From contig NZ_JAGIPX010000024.1 in assembly GCF_017814945.1 (NCBI RefSeq), positions 61,494 to 125,493 of the forward strand: a stretch of DNA of 64,000 bases, given 5' to 3'. The DNA comes from Paraburkholderia sp. LEh10. GTDB lineage: Bacteria; Pseudomonadota; Gammaproteobacteria; Burkholderiales; Burkholderiaceae. The position numbers and the translations under genes are program-made. The first letter of the stretch is position 1. Each line of letters opens with the position of its first letter. Below the pieces are notes generated by a model that saw nothing but the letters and a program-made list of their open reading frames with translations, had not been told where the DNA came from and did no database searches. Below are positions 7,005 through 16,120 of the stretch, one piece after another.

Positions 7005-9752
7005 ATGCCTGAAGAACAGAACCTGGAAGGTAAGACCCTGCTATTGGTTGACGGTTCGAGTTATCTGTACCGGGCCTACCATGCGATGCCTGATTTGCGC
7101 GGTCCCGATGGCGGGCCAACAGGTGCGCTCTACGGAATCATCAACATGCTGCGCCGTATGCGCAAGGAGGTTACGGCAGAGTATAGCGCGTGCGTGTTCG
7201 ATGCCAAAGGCAAGACGTTTCGCGACGACTGGTATCCGCAATACAAGGCGAATCGTCCGTCGATGCCCGACGATCTCGCCCGGCAGATCGAGCCGATTCA
7301 CATCGCGGTGCGCGCGCTCGGCTGGCCTTTGCTGATGATCGAAGGCGTCGAGGCAGACGACGTGATCGGCACGCTCGCGAAGCGCGCAGAGGCGCGCGGC
7401 ATGAACGTGATCGTATCCACGGGGGACAAGGATCTGGCTCAACTCGTGACGGATCATGTCACCCTCATCAATACGATGACGAACGAGAAGCTCGACCGCG
7501 AAGCCGTAATGGGCAAGTTCGGCGTGCCGCCCGAGCGCATCGTCGACTATCTGTCGTTGATCGGCGATACCGTCGACAACGTGCCCGGCGTCGAGAAATG
7601 CGGACCGAAGACCGCGCTCAAATGGCTCACGCAATACGAAACCCTCGACGGCATCGTCGCACATGCAAGCGAAATCAAAGGTGCGGTAGGAGACAATTTG
7701 CGGCGCGCGCTCGATTTTCTGCCGATGGCGAAAAAGCTCGTCACGGTTGAAACGGACTGCGATCTGACCGAACATGTGAATTCGTTCGAAGGCACGCTCG
7801 CGACGCGCCCCGAAGCGCGCGAAGAACTGCGCGACGTCTTTACGCGTCACGGCTTCAAGACGTGGCTGCGTGAAGTCGAAATCGCCGACGCCGTCGAAGG
7901 GCCCGAGACGGATGTGCCGCCCGCGCCCACTATCGACGGCGGCGGCGAGCGCGAGTACGACACCGTGCAGACGTGGGGGCAGTTCGACGCGTGGCTCGAC
8001 AGGATCAATGCCGCCGCAATCACATCGTTCGATACGGAAACCACGTCGCTCGATCCGATGACGGCGCAGATCGTCGGCATTTCGATTGCCGTTGAAGCAG
8101 GCAAGGCCGCATATATTCCGCTCGCGCATCGCGGGCCTGATGCGCCCTTGCAGTTGCCGCGCGACGAAGTGCTCGCGAAGCTCAAGCCGTGGCTCCAAAG
8201 CGCGGACAAGAAAAAAGTCGGCCAGCATTTGAAGTACGACGAACAGGTGCTCGCTAACTACGGCATTGCGATGGACGGCATCGAGCACGACACGCTTTTG
8301 CAGTCGTACGTGCTCGAATCGCATCGTCCGCACGACATGGACAACCTCGCGCTGCGCCATCTCGGCCTGAAGACGATCAAGTATGAAGACGTCGCGGGCA
8401 AGGGCGCGGCGCAGATCGGCTTCGACGAGGTCGCGCTCGACAAGGCCGCCGAATACGCGGCTGAGGACGCCGACATCACGTTGCGTCTGCATCAGGCGCT
8501 GTACCCGCAGATTGCCGCGGAAGCGCCGCTCGATCACGTGTACCGGAACATCGAAGTGCCGACCTCGCGCGTGCTGCGCAAGATGGAGCGCAACGGCGTG
8601 CTGATCGACACGGAAAAGTTGCGCGTGCAAAGCAACGAGATCGCCGCCCGTCTGATCGAGCTCGAACAGCAGGCGTACGGATTCGCGGGCGGCGAATTCA
8701 ATCTCGGCTCGCCGAAGCAGATCGGACAGATCTTCTTCGAAAAGCTCGAACTGCCCGTCATCAAGAAGACGCCGAGCGGCGCGCCGTCCACCGATGAAGA
8801 AGTGCTGCAAAAGCTCGCCGAAGATTACCCGCTGCCGAAGGTGCTGCTCGAGCATCGCGGCCTGTCGAAGCTGAAGTCCACCTACACTGACAAGCTGCCG
8901 CGCATGGTCAACGCGACCACGGGCCGCGTGCATACGAACTATGCGCAGGCCGTCGCGGTGACGGGCCGGCTCGCATCGAACGATCCCAATCTGCAGAACA
9001 TTCCCGTGCGCACGGGCGAAGGCCGCCGCATTCGCGAGGCGTTCATCGCGCCGCCGGGGCACAAGCTCGTGTCGGCGGACTATTCGCAGATCGAATTGCG
9101 CATCATGGCGCATATTTCCGGCGACGCAGCGCTGCTGCGCGCGTTCCAGCAAGGCGAGGACATCCACCGCGCAACGGCTTCGGAAGTGTTCAGCGTAACG
9201 CCGCTCGAAGTATCGAACGATCAGCGGCGCATTGCGAAGGTCATCAACTTCGGTCTGATCTATGGGATGAGCTCGTTCGGTCTCGCGTCGAACCTCGGCA
9301 TCACGCGCGATGCGGCGAAGCTCTATATCGACCGCTATTTCGCGCGTTATCCGGGCGTGGCCGCCTATATGGAGAACACGCGTTCGAGCGCGAAGGCGAA
9401 GGGTTTCGTCGAGACTGTGTTTGGCCGGCGGCTCTGGCTGCCCGAGATCAACGGCGGCAATGGTCCGCGCCGCCAGGCCGCCGAGCGCGCGGCGATCAAC
9501 GCGCCGATGCAAGGCACGGCTGCCGATCTGATCAAGATGTCGATGATCGCGGTGCAGAAGTGGATCGAAGAATCCCGCATCGGCACGCGCATGATCATGC
9601 AGGTGCACGACGAACTGATCCTCGAAGTACCGGACGAAGAGCTTTCCGACGTACGTAAGCGTTTGCCTGAACTGATGTGCGGCGTCGCGCAACTGAAGGT
9701 GCCGCTCGTCGCTGAAGTAGGCGCGGGGGCGAACTGGGAGGAAGCGCACTGA
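7005..9752 (+). CDS. polA: DNA polymerase I
   Basis: 915 residues, full length for the family. It performs gap filling, Okazaki primer removal and repair synthesis. Domain order is visible: 5'-3' exonuclease (about 10-300, with LLVDGSSYLYRAYHA, EADDVIGTLA, STGDKDLAQLV), 3'-5' proofreading exonuclease (about 325-510, with FDTETTSLDP and YAAEDADITL, so the catalytic acidic residues are kept), and polymerase (about 540-915) with motif A DYSQIELRIMAHISGD, motif B RRIAKVINFGLIYGMSSFG and motif C MQVHDELILEVP. The ATG has no good ribosome-binding site and lies head to head with the LOG gene. A 902-residue frame on the opposite strand is a GC3 shadow. Confidence 0.97.
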   Translation: MPEEQNLEGKTLLLVDGSSYLYRAYHAMPDLRGPDGGPTGALYGIINMLRRMRKEVTAEYSACVFDAKGKTFRDDWYPQYKANRPSMPDDLARQIEPIHIAVRALGWPLLMIEGVEADDVIGTLAKRAEARGMNVIVSTGDKDLAQLVTDHVTLINTMTNEKLDREAVMGKFGVPPERIVDYLSLIGDTVDNVPGVEKCGPKTALKWLTQYETLDGIVAHASEIKGAVGDNLRRALDFLPMAKKLVTVETDCDLTEHVNSFEGTLATRPEAREELRDVFTRHGFKTWLREVEIADAVEGPETDVPPAPTIDGGGEREYDTVQTWGQFDAWLDRINAAAITSFDTETTSLDPMTAQIVGISIAVEAGKAAYIPLAHRGPDAPLQLPRDEVLAKLKPWLQSADKKKVGQHLKYDEQVLANYGIAMDGIEHDTLLQSYVLESHRPHDMDNLALRHLGLKTIKYEDVAGKGAAQIGFDEVALDKAAEYAAEDADITLRLHQALYPQIAAEAPLDHVYRNIEVPTSRVLRKMERNGVLIDTEKLRVQSNEIAARLIELEQQAYGFAGGEFNLGSPKQIGQIFFEKLELPVIKKTPSGAPSTDEEVLQKLAEDYPLPKVLLEHRGLSKLKSTYTDKLPRMVNATTGRVHTNYAQAVAVTGRLASNDPNLQNIPVRTGEGRRIREAFIAPPGHKLVSADYSQIELRIMAHISGDAALLRAFQQGEDIHRATASEVFSVTPLEVSNDQRRIAKVINFGLIYGMSSFGLASNLGITRDAAKLYIDRYFARYPGVAAYMENTRSSAKAKGFVETVFGRRLWLPEINGGNGPRRQAAERAAINAPMQGTAADLIKMSMIAVQKWIEESRIGTRMIMQVHDELILEVPDEELSDVRKRLPELMCGVAQLKVPLVAEVGAGANWEEAH

Positions 9753-9758
9753 CGGCGC

Positions 9759-9772
9759 ACTGACATGTCAGT
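9759..9772. repeat. 14-base perfect palindrome after polA
   Basis: ACTGACATGTCAGT reads the same on both strands. It sits seven bases past the polA stop, with a further CACTGAC copy on each side (around 9747 and 9794), so ACTGAC recurs three times within 55 bases. There is no T-tract, so this is not an ordinary terminator. It could be a protein-binding site for the ndh promoter region. Confidence 0.45.
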
Positions 9773-9980
9773 CATGCTTTGTTCAGCACACTGACACAGC
9801 ATTGTTGCTTCTCCAGGTCAATGGGATAACGTCGCTCGCATGTCACAGTTGGTTTTGACGGACTTGTGACTTGTCCCGTTGCTCGCCGACAATCGATAGA
9901 ACGCGAATAATAAGGCGGCCGCATGCGCGCGACGCGAGCCGCATCGACGCACAACTTATCGGTCAACACGGAGAGTTCTG

Positions 9981-11333
9981 ATGCATCGTTTTGTCGTCGT
10001 GGGTGGTGGCGCAGGAGGTCTGGAACTGGCGACCAGGCTTGGTGATCGCTATGCGCGCAAAAAGAGCAGCAGCGGTGCTCCCCTTGCGCAGGTCACGCTG
10101 GTCGACCGTTATCCGACGCATATCTGGAAGCCATTGCTGCATGAAGTCGCGGCGGGCAGCATGGACCCGTTCACACAGGAACTCGAATACGCGGCCCAGG
10201 CGCGCTGGCACGGCTTCGAATTCCAGCAGGGCGAACTGGCCGGGCTCGACCGCACGGCCAAACGCATCACGCTCGCGCGCGTGCTCGACGACGACGGCGC
10301 GGAGCTTCTTCCTGAACGTGTTCTCGAATACGACACGCTCGTCATCGCGATCGGCAGTACGACGCATTTCTTCGGCGTGAAGGGCGCACCGGAGTGTTCG
10401 ATCGCGCTCGATACCGTCCATCAGGCCGAACGTTTCCGCAAGCGCCTGATCGCCGCCTGCATGCGCGCCGAGCACCAGGCGCACGAACCCGTCGAGTCGA
10501 ATCCGGGCTCGTCGCCATCGACGGAGCCGCGCATCCAGGTCGCGATTGTCGGCGGCGGCGCGACGGGCGTCGAACTGTCGGCGGAACTGCGCAATACGGC
10601 GCAGGTGCTCTCCGCCTATGGGCTGCACAAGCTCGATCCGCGTCACGACGTAGGCATCGTGTTGATCGAAGCAGGGCCGCGCATCTTGCCCGCGTTGCAG
10701 GAGCGCGTTTCGACCGCGACGGCCGAACTGCTGCAAAAGCTCGGCGTGAAGCTGATGGTCGGCGAGACCGTCGCGGAAGTCGCGCCGGGCGTCGTGCGCA
10801 CGGCGAGCGGCAAGACGGTGCGTGCGGACCTGACCGTGTGGGCGGCGGGCATCAAGGCGCCGCCCGTGCTGAGCGAGCTGGACGGACTGCCGGTGAACCG
10901 GCTCGGCCAGCTCGAAGTGCGACGCACGCTGCAAACGACAATCGACGACAACATCTTCGCGCTTGGCGATTGCGCCGCGTGCCCATGGCCCGGTAACGAG
11001 CGCAACGTGCCGCCGCGCGCGCAGGCCGCGCACCAGCAGGCGAGTTTCTTGCTGCGTGCGCTCGGCAACCGGCTCGAAGGCCGGCCGCTGCCCGAGTTCA
11101 CGTATCGCGACTTCGGCTCGCTGGTGTCGCTCGGGCACTTCAGCGCGGTTGGCAACCTGATGGGCGGGGTGATCGGCGGCAACATGCTGATCGAAGGGCT
11201 GTTCGCGCGCTTCATGTACATGTCGCTGTACCGGCTGCACATCGCAGCGCTGCATGGCTACGCGCGGATGGTCCTCGATACCTTCGCGCACTGGCTGCGG
11301 CGCACGACGCTGCCGCGCGTCAAGCTTCATTGA
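9981..11333 (+). CDS. ndh: Type II NADH:quinone oxidoreductase (NAD(P)/FAD-dependent)
   Basis: 450 residues (E. coli Ndh has 434). A single-subunit, non-proton-pumping NADH dehydrogenase at the cytoplasmic face of the membrane. The FAD-binding GxGxxG lies at the very N-terminus (FVVVGGGAGGLELAT), followed by the NDH-2 signature YPTHIWKPLLHEVAAGSMDP; the NADH-binding glycine motif is VAIVGGGATGVELSAEL (about 185-200), and the second FAD motif is IFALGDCAACP (about 325). The C-terminal amphipathic region (MSLYRLHIAALHGYARMVLDTFAHWLRR) fits a membrane anchor. GGAGAG precedes the ATG. It stands alone, 228 bases after polA. Confidence 0.9.
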   Translation: MHRFVVVGGGAGGLELATRLGDRYARKKSSSGAPLAQVTLVDRYPTHIWKPLLHEVAAGSMDPFTQELEYAAQARWHGFEFQQGELAGLDRTAKRITLARVLDDDGAELLPERVLEYDTLVIAIGSTTHFFGVKGAPECSIALDTVHQAERFRKRLIAACMRAEHQAHEPVESNPGSSPSTEPRIQVAIVGGGATGVELSAELRNTAQVLSAYGLHKLDPRHDVGIVLIEAGPRILPALQERVSTATAELLQKLGVKLMVGETVAEVAPGVVRTASGKTVRADLTVWAAGIKAPPVLSELDGLPVNRLGQLEVRRTLQTTIDDNIFALGDCAACPWPGNERNVPPRAQAAHQQASFLLRALGNRLEGRPLPEFTYRDFGSLVSLGHFSAVGNLMGGVIGGNMLIEGLFARFMYMSLYRLHIAALHGYARMVLDTFAHWLRRTTLPRVKLH

Positions 11334-11480
11334 TGCTTCACGGAGCGACATCGATGCTTCTGCAACGGGATACGCTTTGCGCGTATCCTTAGCGCTTCGG
11401 CGCTTACTTCCGTTCATGCAACAGGGTTCTGCTTGGCGTCTTTGCCGTTCACCCTTGTCCTTCCATCAAGGAGCGCAGCA

Positions 11481-12353
11481 ATGCTGAAGCCAGAAGTCGA
11501 CAGTCTCGTTCCACACGTTCCATTTGACCGGCGCACCTTCATCAAGGCGACGCTCGGCAGCGGCTTTGCGGCGTGCGTGCTGCCCGTGTCCGCGCAGACT
11601 ATCCGCACGGACACCGACGGGCTCGAGGCGGGCGAGGTCAAGATCCAGTCGGGCGATACACAGGTGCCCGCCTATCGCGCGCAGCCGCGGGGCAGAACGC
11701 ATCTGCCCGTGATCCTCGTGGTCCATGAGATTTTCGGCGTGCACGAACATATCGCAGACGTCTGCCGGCGTTTCGCGAAGCTCGGCTATCTGGCCATCGC
11801 GCCGGACCTTTATGTGCGGCAAGGCGATCCGACGAAGTATCCGTCGATGCAGCAGCTAAACGACGAGATCGTGAGCAAGGTCCCCGATTCACAGGTGCTG
11901 GCTGACCTCGACGCGACGTTCAACTGGGCCGGCAAGCATGGCGGCGATCTGAACCGGGTGGGCATCACGGGCTTTTGCTGGGGCGGTCGCATCACGTGGC
12001 TCTATGCGGAGCACAATCCGCGCTTGAAGGCGGCTGTCGCGTGGTACGGGCAAGTGGTCGGCAACCAGACGCCCGTGACGCCCGCCAATCCGATCGATCG
12101 CGTGTCCGATCTGCAGGTGCCCGTGCTCGGACTTTATGGGCGGCAGGATCAGAGCATCCCGCAGGAGTCGCTCGAGAAGATGAAGCAGGCGATTGCGCAA
12201 GGCCCGCAGGCGGGACGTGGGTCGCAGTTCGTCGTGTATGACGACGCGGGGCATGCGTTCTTTGCGGACTACCGGCCAAGCTACCGGCAGGCCGATGCAG
12301 AAGATGGCTGGCGGCGCGCGCTCGCGTGGTTCAAGGAGCACGGCGTCGGCTGA
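11481..12353 (+). CDS. Dienelactone hydrolase family protein with Tat signal
   Basis: 290 residues. An alpha/beta hydrolase of the carboxymethylenebutenolidase type: HEIFGVHEHIADVCRR after the first strands, nucleophile Cys in GFCWGG, acid Asp in GRQDQSIP and His in DAGHAFF, i.e. an intact Cys-Asp-His triad. The N-terminus carries DRRTFIKATLGSGFAACVLPVSA, a twin-arginine export signal, so unlike the classical cytoplasmic enzyme this one should be folded and then exported to the periplasm. ATG 11481 with AAGGAG seven bases upstream is preferred over the frame opening at 11433. The physiological ester or lactone substrate is unknown. Confidence 0.85.
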   Translation: MLKPEVDSLVPHVPFDRRTFIKATLGSGFAACVLPVSAQTIRTDTDGLEAGEVKIQSGDTQVPAYRAQPRGRTHLPVILVVHEIFGVHEHIADVCRRFAKLGYLAIAPDLYVRQGDPTKYPSMQQLNDEIVSKVPDSQVLADLDATFNWAGKHGGDLNRVGITGFCWGGRITWLYAEHNPRLKAAVAWYGQVVGNQTPVTPANPIDRVSDLQVPVLGLYGRQDQSIPQESLEKMKQAIAQGPQAGRGSQFVVYDDAGHAFFADYRPSYRQADAEDGWRRALAWFKEHGVG

Positions 12354-12443
12354 GGCTGTCGCGGCGTCGACGCTGCGGTTCGGCTTGTCCGCGAAGGGCG
12401 AAGCGAGCCGCCAGCGTCGTTGCGGGCGGGACCCGGCGAGCCT

Positions 12444-13313
12444 TTAGGGATTCGCCCCCGTCGCCACCGGCCGCGAGGTGTCCGAACTCCATTCGCTCCA
12501 CGACCCCGGATAAAGCGCCGCACCGTGCAAGCCGGCGATTTCCATCGCCAGTGCGTTATGACATGCGGTGACACCAGAACCGCATTGCAGCACGACATGC
12601 TCGGCGGACACGCCCGGAATGACCGCGGTGAACTCGTCACGCAACGTGTGCGCGGACTTGAAGCGGCCGTCGGCCGTCAGATTGTCGACGAAGTAACGAT
12701 TGCGCGCGCCGGGAATATGTCCGCCGACGCGGTCCAGCGTTTCGTTCTCGCCGCGATAGCGATCTGGCGAGCGCGCATCGAGAACCACGCGCTCCTTCGT
12801 GCCGATATTGCGCTCGACGGTCTGCGCATCGACGGTCACGGCAAGCGGGGCGCCCGCCTTGAAGTCGCCGGCTGCGTCGGGCGGCACATCTTGCGTCAGC
12901 GGCTGGCCGGCCGCCTGCCAGGCGGCGAGGCCGCCGTCCAGCAGCGCGACGGAATCGTGACCCAGCCAGCGCAACAGCCACCACAGGCGCGCGGCGTACC
13001 TGCCGTCTTGCGCATCGTAGGCGACCACTTGCTGGCCTTGCCTGAGACCGAGTCCCGCGAGCCGGTCGACCAGCTTCTGACGGTCCGGCAACGGATGGCG
13101 ACCGTTGCTGCCTGTCTTCGCGCCTGACAGGTCGCGGTCGAGATGCAGATAGTGCGCTTGCGGCAGATGACCCGCCGCATAGGCTTGCTCGCCCGCCCCG
13201 GTATCGGCGAGATCGAACCGGCAATCGGCGACGAACACGGTGCCCGGCGCGGCCGACAAACGCTCGGCGAGGTTGGCTGCGGAGATCAGCGTGGTGTAAT
13301 GGGTATGCGGCAT
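12444..13313 (-). CDS. sseA: 3-mercaptopyruvate-type sulfurtransferase (two rhodanese domains)
   Basis: 289 residues, two tandem rhodanese domains (about 10-145 and 165-285). The active-site loop in the second domain is CGSGVTACH, the form typical of 3-mercaptopyruvate sulfurtransferase rather than thiosulfate-preferring rhodanese (CRKGVT). The linker motif DARSPDRYRGENETLD and VGGHIPGARN are characteristic. It transfers sulfane sulfur from mercaptopyruvate to thiols or cyanide. CAGGAG precedes the ATG. The family symbol is given by motif; substrate choice was not tested. Confidence 0.85.
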   Translation of the reverse strand: MPHTHYTTLISAANLAERLSAAPGTVFVADCRFDLADTGAGEQAYAAGHLPQAHYLHLDRDLSGAKTGSNGRHPLPDRQKLVDRLAGLGLRQGQQVVAYDAQDGRYAARLWWLLRWLGHDSVALLDGGLAAWQAAGQPLTQDVPPDAAGDFKAGAPLAVTVDAQTVERNIGTKERVVLDARSPDRYRGENETLDRVGGHIPGARNRYFVDNLTADGRFKSAHTLRDEFTAVIPGVSAEHVVLQCGSGVTACHNALAMEIAGLHGAALYPGSWSEWSSDTSRPVATGANP

Positions 13314-13370
13314 GATGGCTCCTGAGAAACGACTTCGGCAGCGCCGAACGATATCTCTAGTCTAAACAAA

Positions 13371-13394
13371 AAAGACGGGCCGAAGCCCGTCTTT
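13371..13394 (-). terminator. Terminator of the Rieske oxygenase gene
   Basis: AAAGACGGGC (13371-13380), loop CGAA, GCCCGTCTTT (13385-13394): a 10-base perfect stem. On the minus strand it is followed by TTTGTTTAGA; with the stem's own T-run this is a strong rho-independent terminator about 40 bases after the Rieske gene stop. Its symmetry could also stop plus-strand transcription. Confidence 0.85.
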
Positions 13395-13436
13395 ACTTGC
13401 TTGTCGCAGCGCTATCGACACGCGCGAAGGCCCGCG

Positions 13437-14543
13437 TCAGATCGTGCCGAGTTGCCGCCGCAGGAACTCATGGAAGTGCTGCATGCCGTCTTCCATCGGG
13501 CTCTGGTACGGCCCGACCTGTGACTCGCCCCGCTCCAGCAGCGCAAGGCGGCCGGCGTCCATGCGTTCGGCGATCTCGTCGTCTTCACGCGCCGTTTCCA
13601 TATAGGCGGCGCGCTCCGCTTCGACGAACTCACGCTCGAACAGCGCGATTTCCTCTGGGTAATAGAACTCGACGACGTTGGTCGTCTTTTGAGGACCGCG
13701 CGGAATCAGCCACGACACGACGAGCACATGCGGATACCACTCGATCATGATGCCCGGGTAGTACACCATCCAGATCGCGCCGAATTCCGGCATCTTGCCT
13801 TCGCGGTAACGCAGCACTTCGTCGTGCCACTTGCGATACGTCGGGCTGCCCGGACGCGCGAGTTCGTTGTGCACGCCGACCGTCTGCACACTGTACCACT
13901 CGCCGAACTCCCACTTCAGGTCGTCGCAGTTGACGAAGCTGCCGAGGCCCGGATGGAACGGGACGACGTGATAGTCCTCCAGATAGACCTCGATGAAGGT
14001 CTTCCAGTTGTAGTTGCACTCGTGAACTTCGACGTGATCGAACATGTAGTTCGTGAAGTCGAAGTGCCTTGCCGTGCCGAGACGCACGAGATCTTTCGCG
14101 ACGTCGCGGCCCTGTGCTTCGAACAGCAGACCATTCCAGCTTTGCAGCGGCGTGGCGCCGAGGTTCAGGCAGGGGTTGTCGGCGAAATGCGGCGCGCCGA
14201 GTAGCTGGCCATTCAGATCGTACGTCCAGCGGTGCAGCGGGCAGACGATGTTCTCCGTCATCCCGCGGCCGTTCAGCATGACCGCCTGACGATGGCGGCA
14301 CACGTTCGACAGCAGCTCGACCTGCGACTGCTGGTTGCGCACGAGCACGCGCCCCCCGCGTTCGCTGGGCAAGGCGAAATAGTTACCCGCTTCGGGAACC
14401 ATGAGTTCGTGCCCGACGTAGCGAGGACCTTTCTTGAAAAGGGTTTCGAGTTCGCGCTGGTGAAGCGTCTGGTCAAAGTAAGCCGTGACTGGCAGCTGGC
14501 TGTGGATAGCCTTGAGCTGCAATGCATTGCTCAGATTGGACAT
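13437..14543 (-). CDS. Rieske non-heme iron oxygenase, alpha subunit type
   Basis: 368 residues. The N-terminal Rieske [2Fe-2S] domain has CRH (Cys82, His84) and CPLH (Cys101, His104). The C-terminal catalytic domain carries NWKTFIEVYLEDYHVVPFH, with His192 and His197 as candidate mononuclear iron ligands. Such proteins hydroxylate aromatics, quaternary amines or steroids using electrons from a separate reductase; none is encoded next to it, so the partner and substrate are unknown. ATG 14543 (GGGAGTGGGA upstream) is chosen over the frame opening at 14588. It is a single-gene unit with its own terminator, and diverges from xseB across an AT-rich 286-base region that should hold both promoters. 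Confidence 0.85.
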   Translation of the reverse strand: MSNLSNALQLKAIHSQLPVTAYFDQTLHQRELETLFKKGPRYVGHELMVPEAGNYFALPSERGGRVLVRNQQSQVELLSNVCRHRQAVMLNGRGMTENIVCPLHRWTYDLNGQLLGAPHFADNPCLNLGATPLQSWNGLLFEAQGRDVAKDLVRLGTARHFDFTNYMFDHVEVHECNYNWKTFIEVYLEDYHVVPFHPGLGSFVNCDDLKWEFGEWYSVQTVGVHNELARPGSPTYRKWHDEVLRYREGKMPEFGAIWMVYYPGIMIEWYPHVLVVSWLIPRGPQKTTNVVEFYYPEEIALFEREFVEAERAAYMETAREDDEIAERMDAGRLALLERGESQVGPYQSPMEDGMQHFHEFLRRQLGTI

Positions 14544-14829
14544 TCCCACTCCCGATGAAGACGTGAAAGCAGTGAACAACCCAACCATCGAAGATTCGAT
14601 TTAGGGAGCCCGCGATTATACCCGTTTCCCCCTCGTTGGGGCGCTTAAGTACCTGATTTCGGTTAAAAATGTCACCGAAGTTCGCGATTTCCAGCCGCAA
14701 ACATTAGATTTTTTTTTATCTCGGGTAGTGTTGCGCAAGCGTCGCGCCAGCACCGGTCGGTGCGCTTCCAGGTCGAAATTGTTGCTTTTGCCGTAGAATG
14801 TCCGACTTGTTTTAATTTTGCGACGATTC

Positions 14830-15147
14830 ATGGCGAAGACCGCTTCGACGGATACGGCTGGTTTGTCCCCCACCAGCGCAGAAGGTTCCGACAATACGCC
14901 GCTGCCCGAAAGCTACGAGGCGGCGCTGGCGGAGCTGGAAGAGCTTGTCGGACGGATGGAAGGCGGCAGCCTCAACTTGGAAGAGTCGCTGGCGGCATAC
15001 CGGCGCGGCTCCGTGCTCGTGGCATTCTGCCAGCAACAGCTCGAAAAGGTGGAGCAGCAGGTGCGCGTCCTGGATGGCGAGACGCTCAAGCCGCTTCCCG
15101 TGAATACAGCAGGTACAACCGCTGCCGACAGCGGAGACGATCTATGA
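14830..15147 (+). CDS. xseB: Exodeoxyribonuclease VII small subunit
   Basis: 105 residues. The core SYEAALAELEELVGRMEGGSLNLEESLAAYRRGSVLVAFCQQQLEKVEQQVRVLD (residues about 26-80) is the standard XseB two-helix domain; several copies bind XseA to form the single-strand-specific nuclease. The 25-residue N-terminal tail is polar and variable. ATG 14830 follows an AT-rich leader. Its TGA overlaps the ispA ATG (ATGA), as in many bacteria where xseB-ispA-dxs form one operon. Confidence 0.92.
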   Translation: MAKTASTDTAGLSPTSAEGSDNTPLPESYEAALAELEELVGRMEGGSLNLEESLAAYRRGSVLVAFCQQQLEKVEQQVRVLDGETLKPLPVNTAGTTAADSGDDL

Positions 15148-16025
15148 CCTTCGAACAATGGATGCGCTCGGTGCTGGACCGCGTAGAGGGCGCACTCGAA
15201 CAATACCTGCCGGCGGAATCGACTGAGCCGGCAACGCTGCATCAAGCGATGCGCTATGCCGTGCTGGGCGGCGGCAAGCGGGTACGCCCGCTGCTCTGTC
15301 ATGCAGCAGGCGAACTGACGGGCGCGAAGGCGGAGTGCCTCGACGCGGCATCGGCGGCGCTGGAGATGATTCACGTCTATTCGCTCGTGCACGACGACAT
15401 GCCCTGCATGGACGATGACGAATTGCGCCGCGGCAAGCCCACGGTGCACGTCAAGTACGACGAACCGACGGCGCTTCTCGTCGGCGACGCATTGCAGTCG
15501 CAGGCCTTCGTTGCGCTGACTTCGGATGTGCTCGCGCCCGCGCAGCAGGCCGCGCTGGTGCGCGAACTGGCGCTGGCGAGCGGCTCGATCGGCATGGCGG
15601 GCGGCCAGGCGATCGATCTCGCGAGCGTCGGCCATACGTTGACGCGTGCGCAACTGGAAACGATGCACCGCCTGAAGACGGGCGCGCTGCTGCGCGCCGC
15701 CGTGCGCATGGGCGCGCTGACAGGCGAAACGCCCGATGCAAAGACGCTGCAGGCGCTCGATGCCTATTCCGCTGCCGTGGGCCTCGCGTTCCAGGTCGTC
15801 GACGACATTCTCGACGTCACGACTGATTCCGCGACGCTCGGCAAGACGGCCGGCAAAGACGCGAAGGACGGCAAGCCGACCTATGTGTCGATCATCGGGC
15901 TCGACGCTTCGCGGGCGCTGGCCGCGCAGTTGCGCAGCGACGCGCACGATGCACTCGCATCTTTTGGCGCCCGCGCGCAGCGGCTCGCCGAGTTGGCCGA
16001 CCTCGTGGTGAACCGGGTCAGCTGA
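15144..16025 (+). CDS. ispA: Farnesyl diphosphate synthase (geranyltranstransferase)
   Basis: 293 residues. It condenses isopentenyl diphosphate with dimethylallyl then geranyl diphosphate to make C15 farnesyl diphosphate. First aspartate-rich motif DDMPCMDDDELRRGKPT (about residues 85-100) with GGGKRVRP before it; second aspartate-rich motif QVVDDILDVT (about 218-227). Length matches the E. coli enzyme. It is translationally coupled to xseB by ATGA overlap and followed 95 bases later by dxs, so the supply of C5 units and their condensation are transcribed together. Confidence 0.95.
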   Translation: MTFEQWMRSVLDRVEGALEQYLPAESTEPATLHQAMRYAVLGGGKRVRPLLCHAAGELTGAKAECLDAASAALEMIHVYSLVHDDMPCMDDDELRRGKPTVHVKYDEPTALLVGDALQSQAFVALTSDVLAPAQQAALVRELALASGSIGMAGGQAIDLASVGHTLTRAQLETMHRLKTGALLRAAVRMGALTGETPDAKTLQALDAYSAAVGLAFQVVDDILDVTTDSATLGKTAGKDAKDGKPTYVSIIGLDASRALAAQLRSDAHDALASFGARAQRLAELADLVVNRVS

Positions 16026-16120
16026 AGTAGCTGTAACGCGAAAGCCCGCCGCCCGCACAAGGCTTTTAGGTGTGCGCGAAGGAAGTGCGGGCGCGTAAGT
16101 TTTCCTACAATGGAACGACG

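Noticed and set aside
7041..9749. 902-codon open frame on the minus strand opposite polA
   Set aside because: Arg/His/Val-rich translation with no family features, in register with polA codons; a GC3-bias shadow. The same applies to minus 57139-60120, plus 51150-54023, minus 48957-50960 and minus 24494-26902.
16051..16092. Inverted repeat GCCCGCAC/GTGCGGGC between ispA and dxs as a terminator or riboswitch
   Set aside because: The loop is 26 bases, there is no T-tract, and dxs is expected to be co-transcribed with ispA; no riboswitch fold was recognised.
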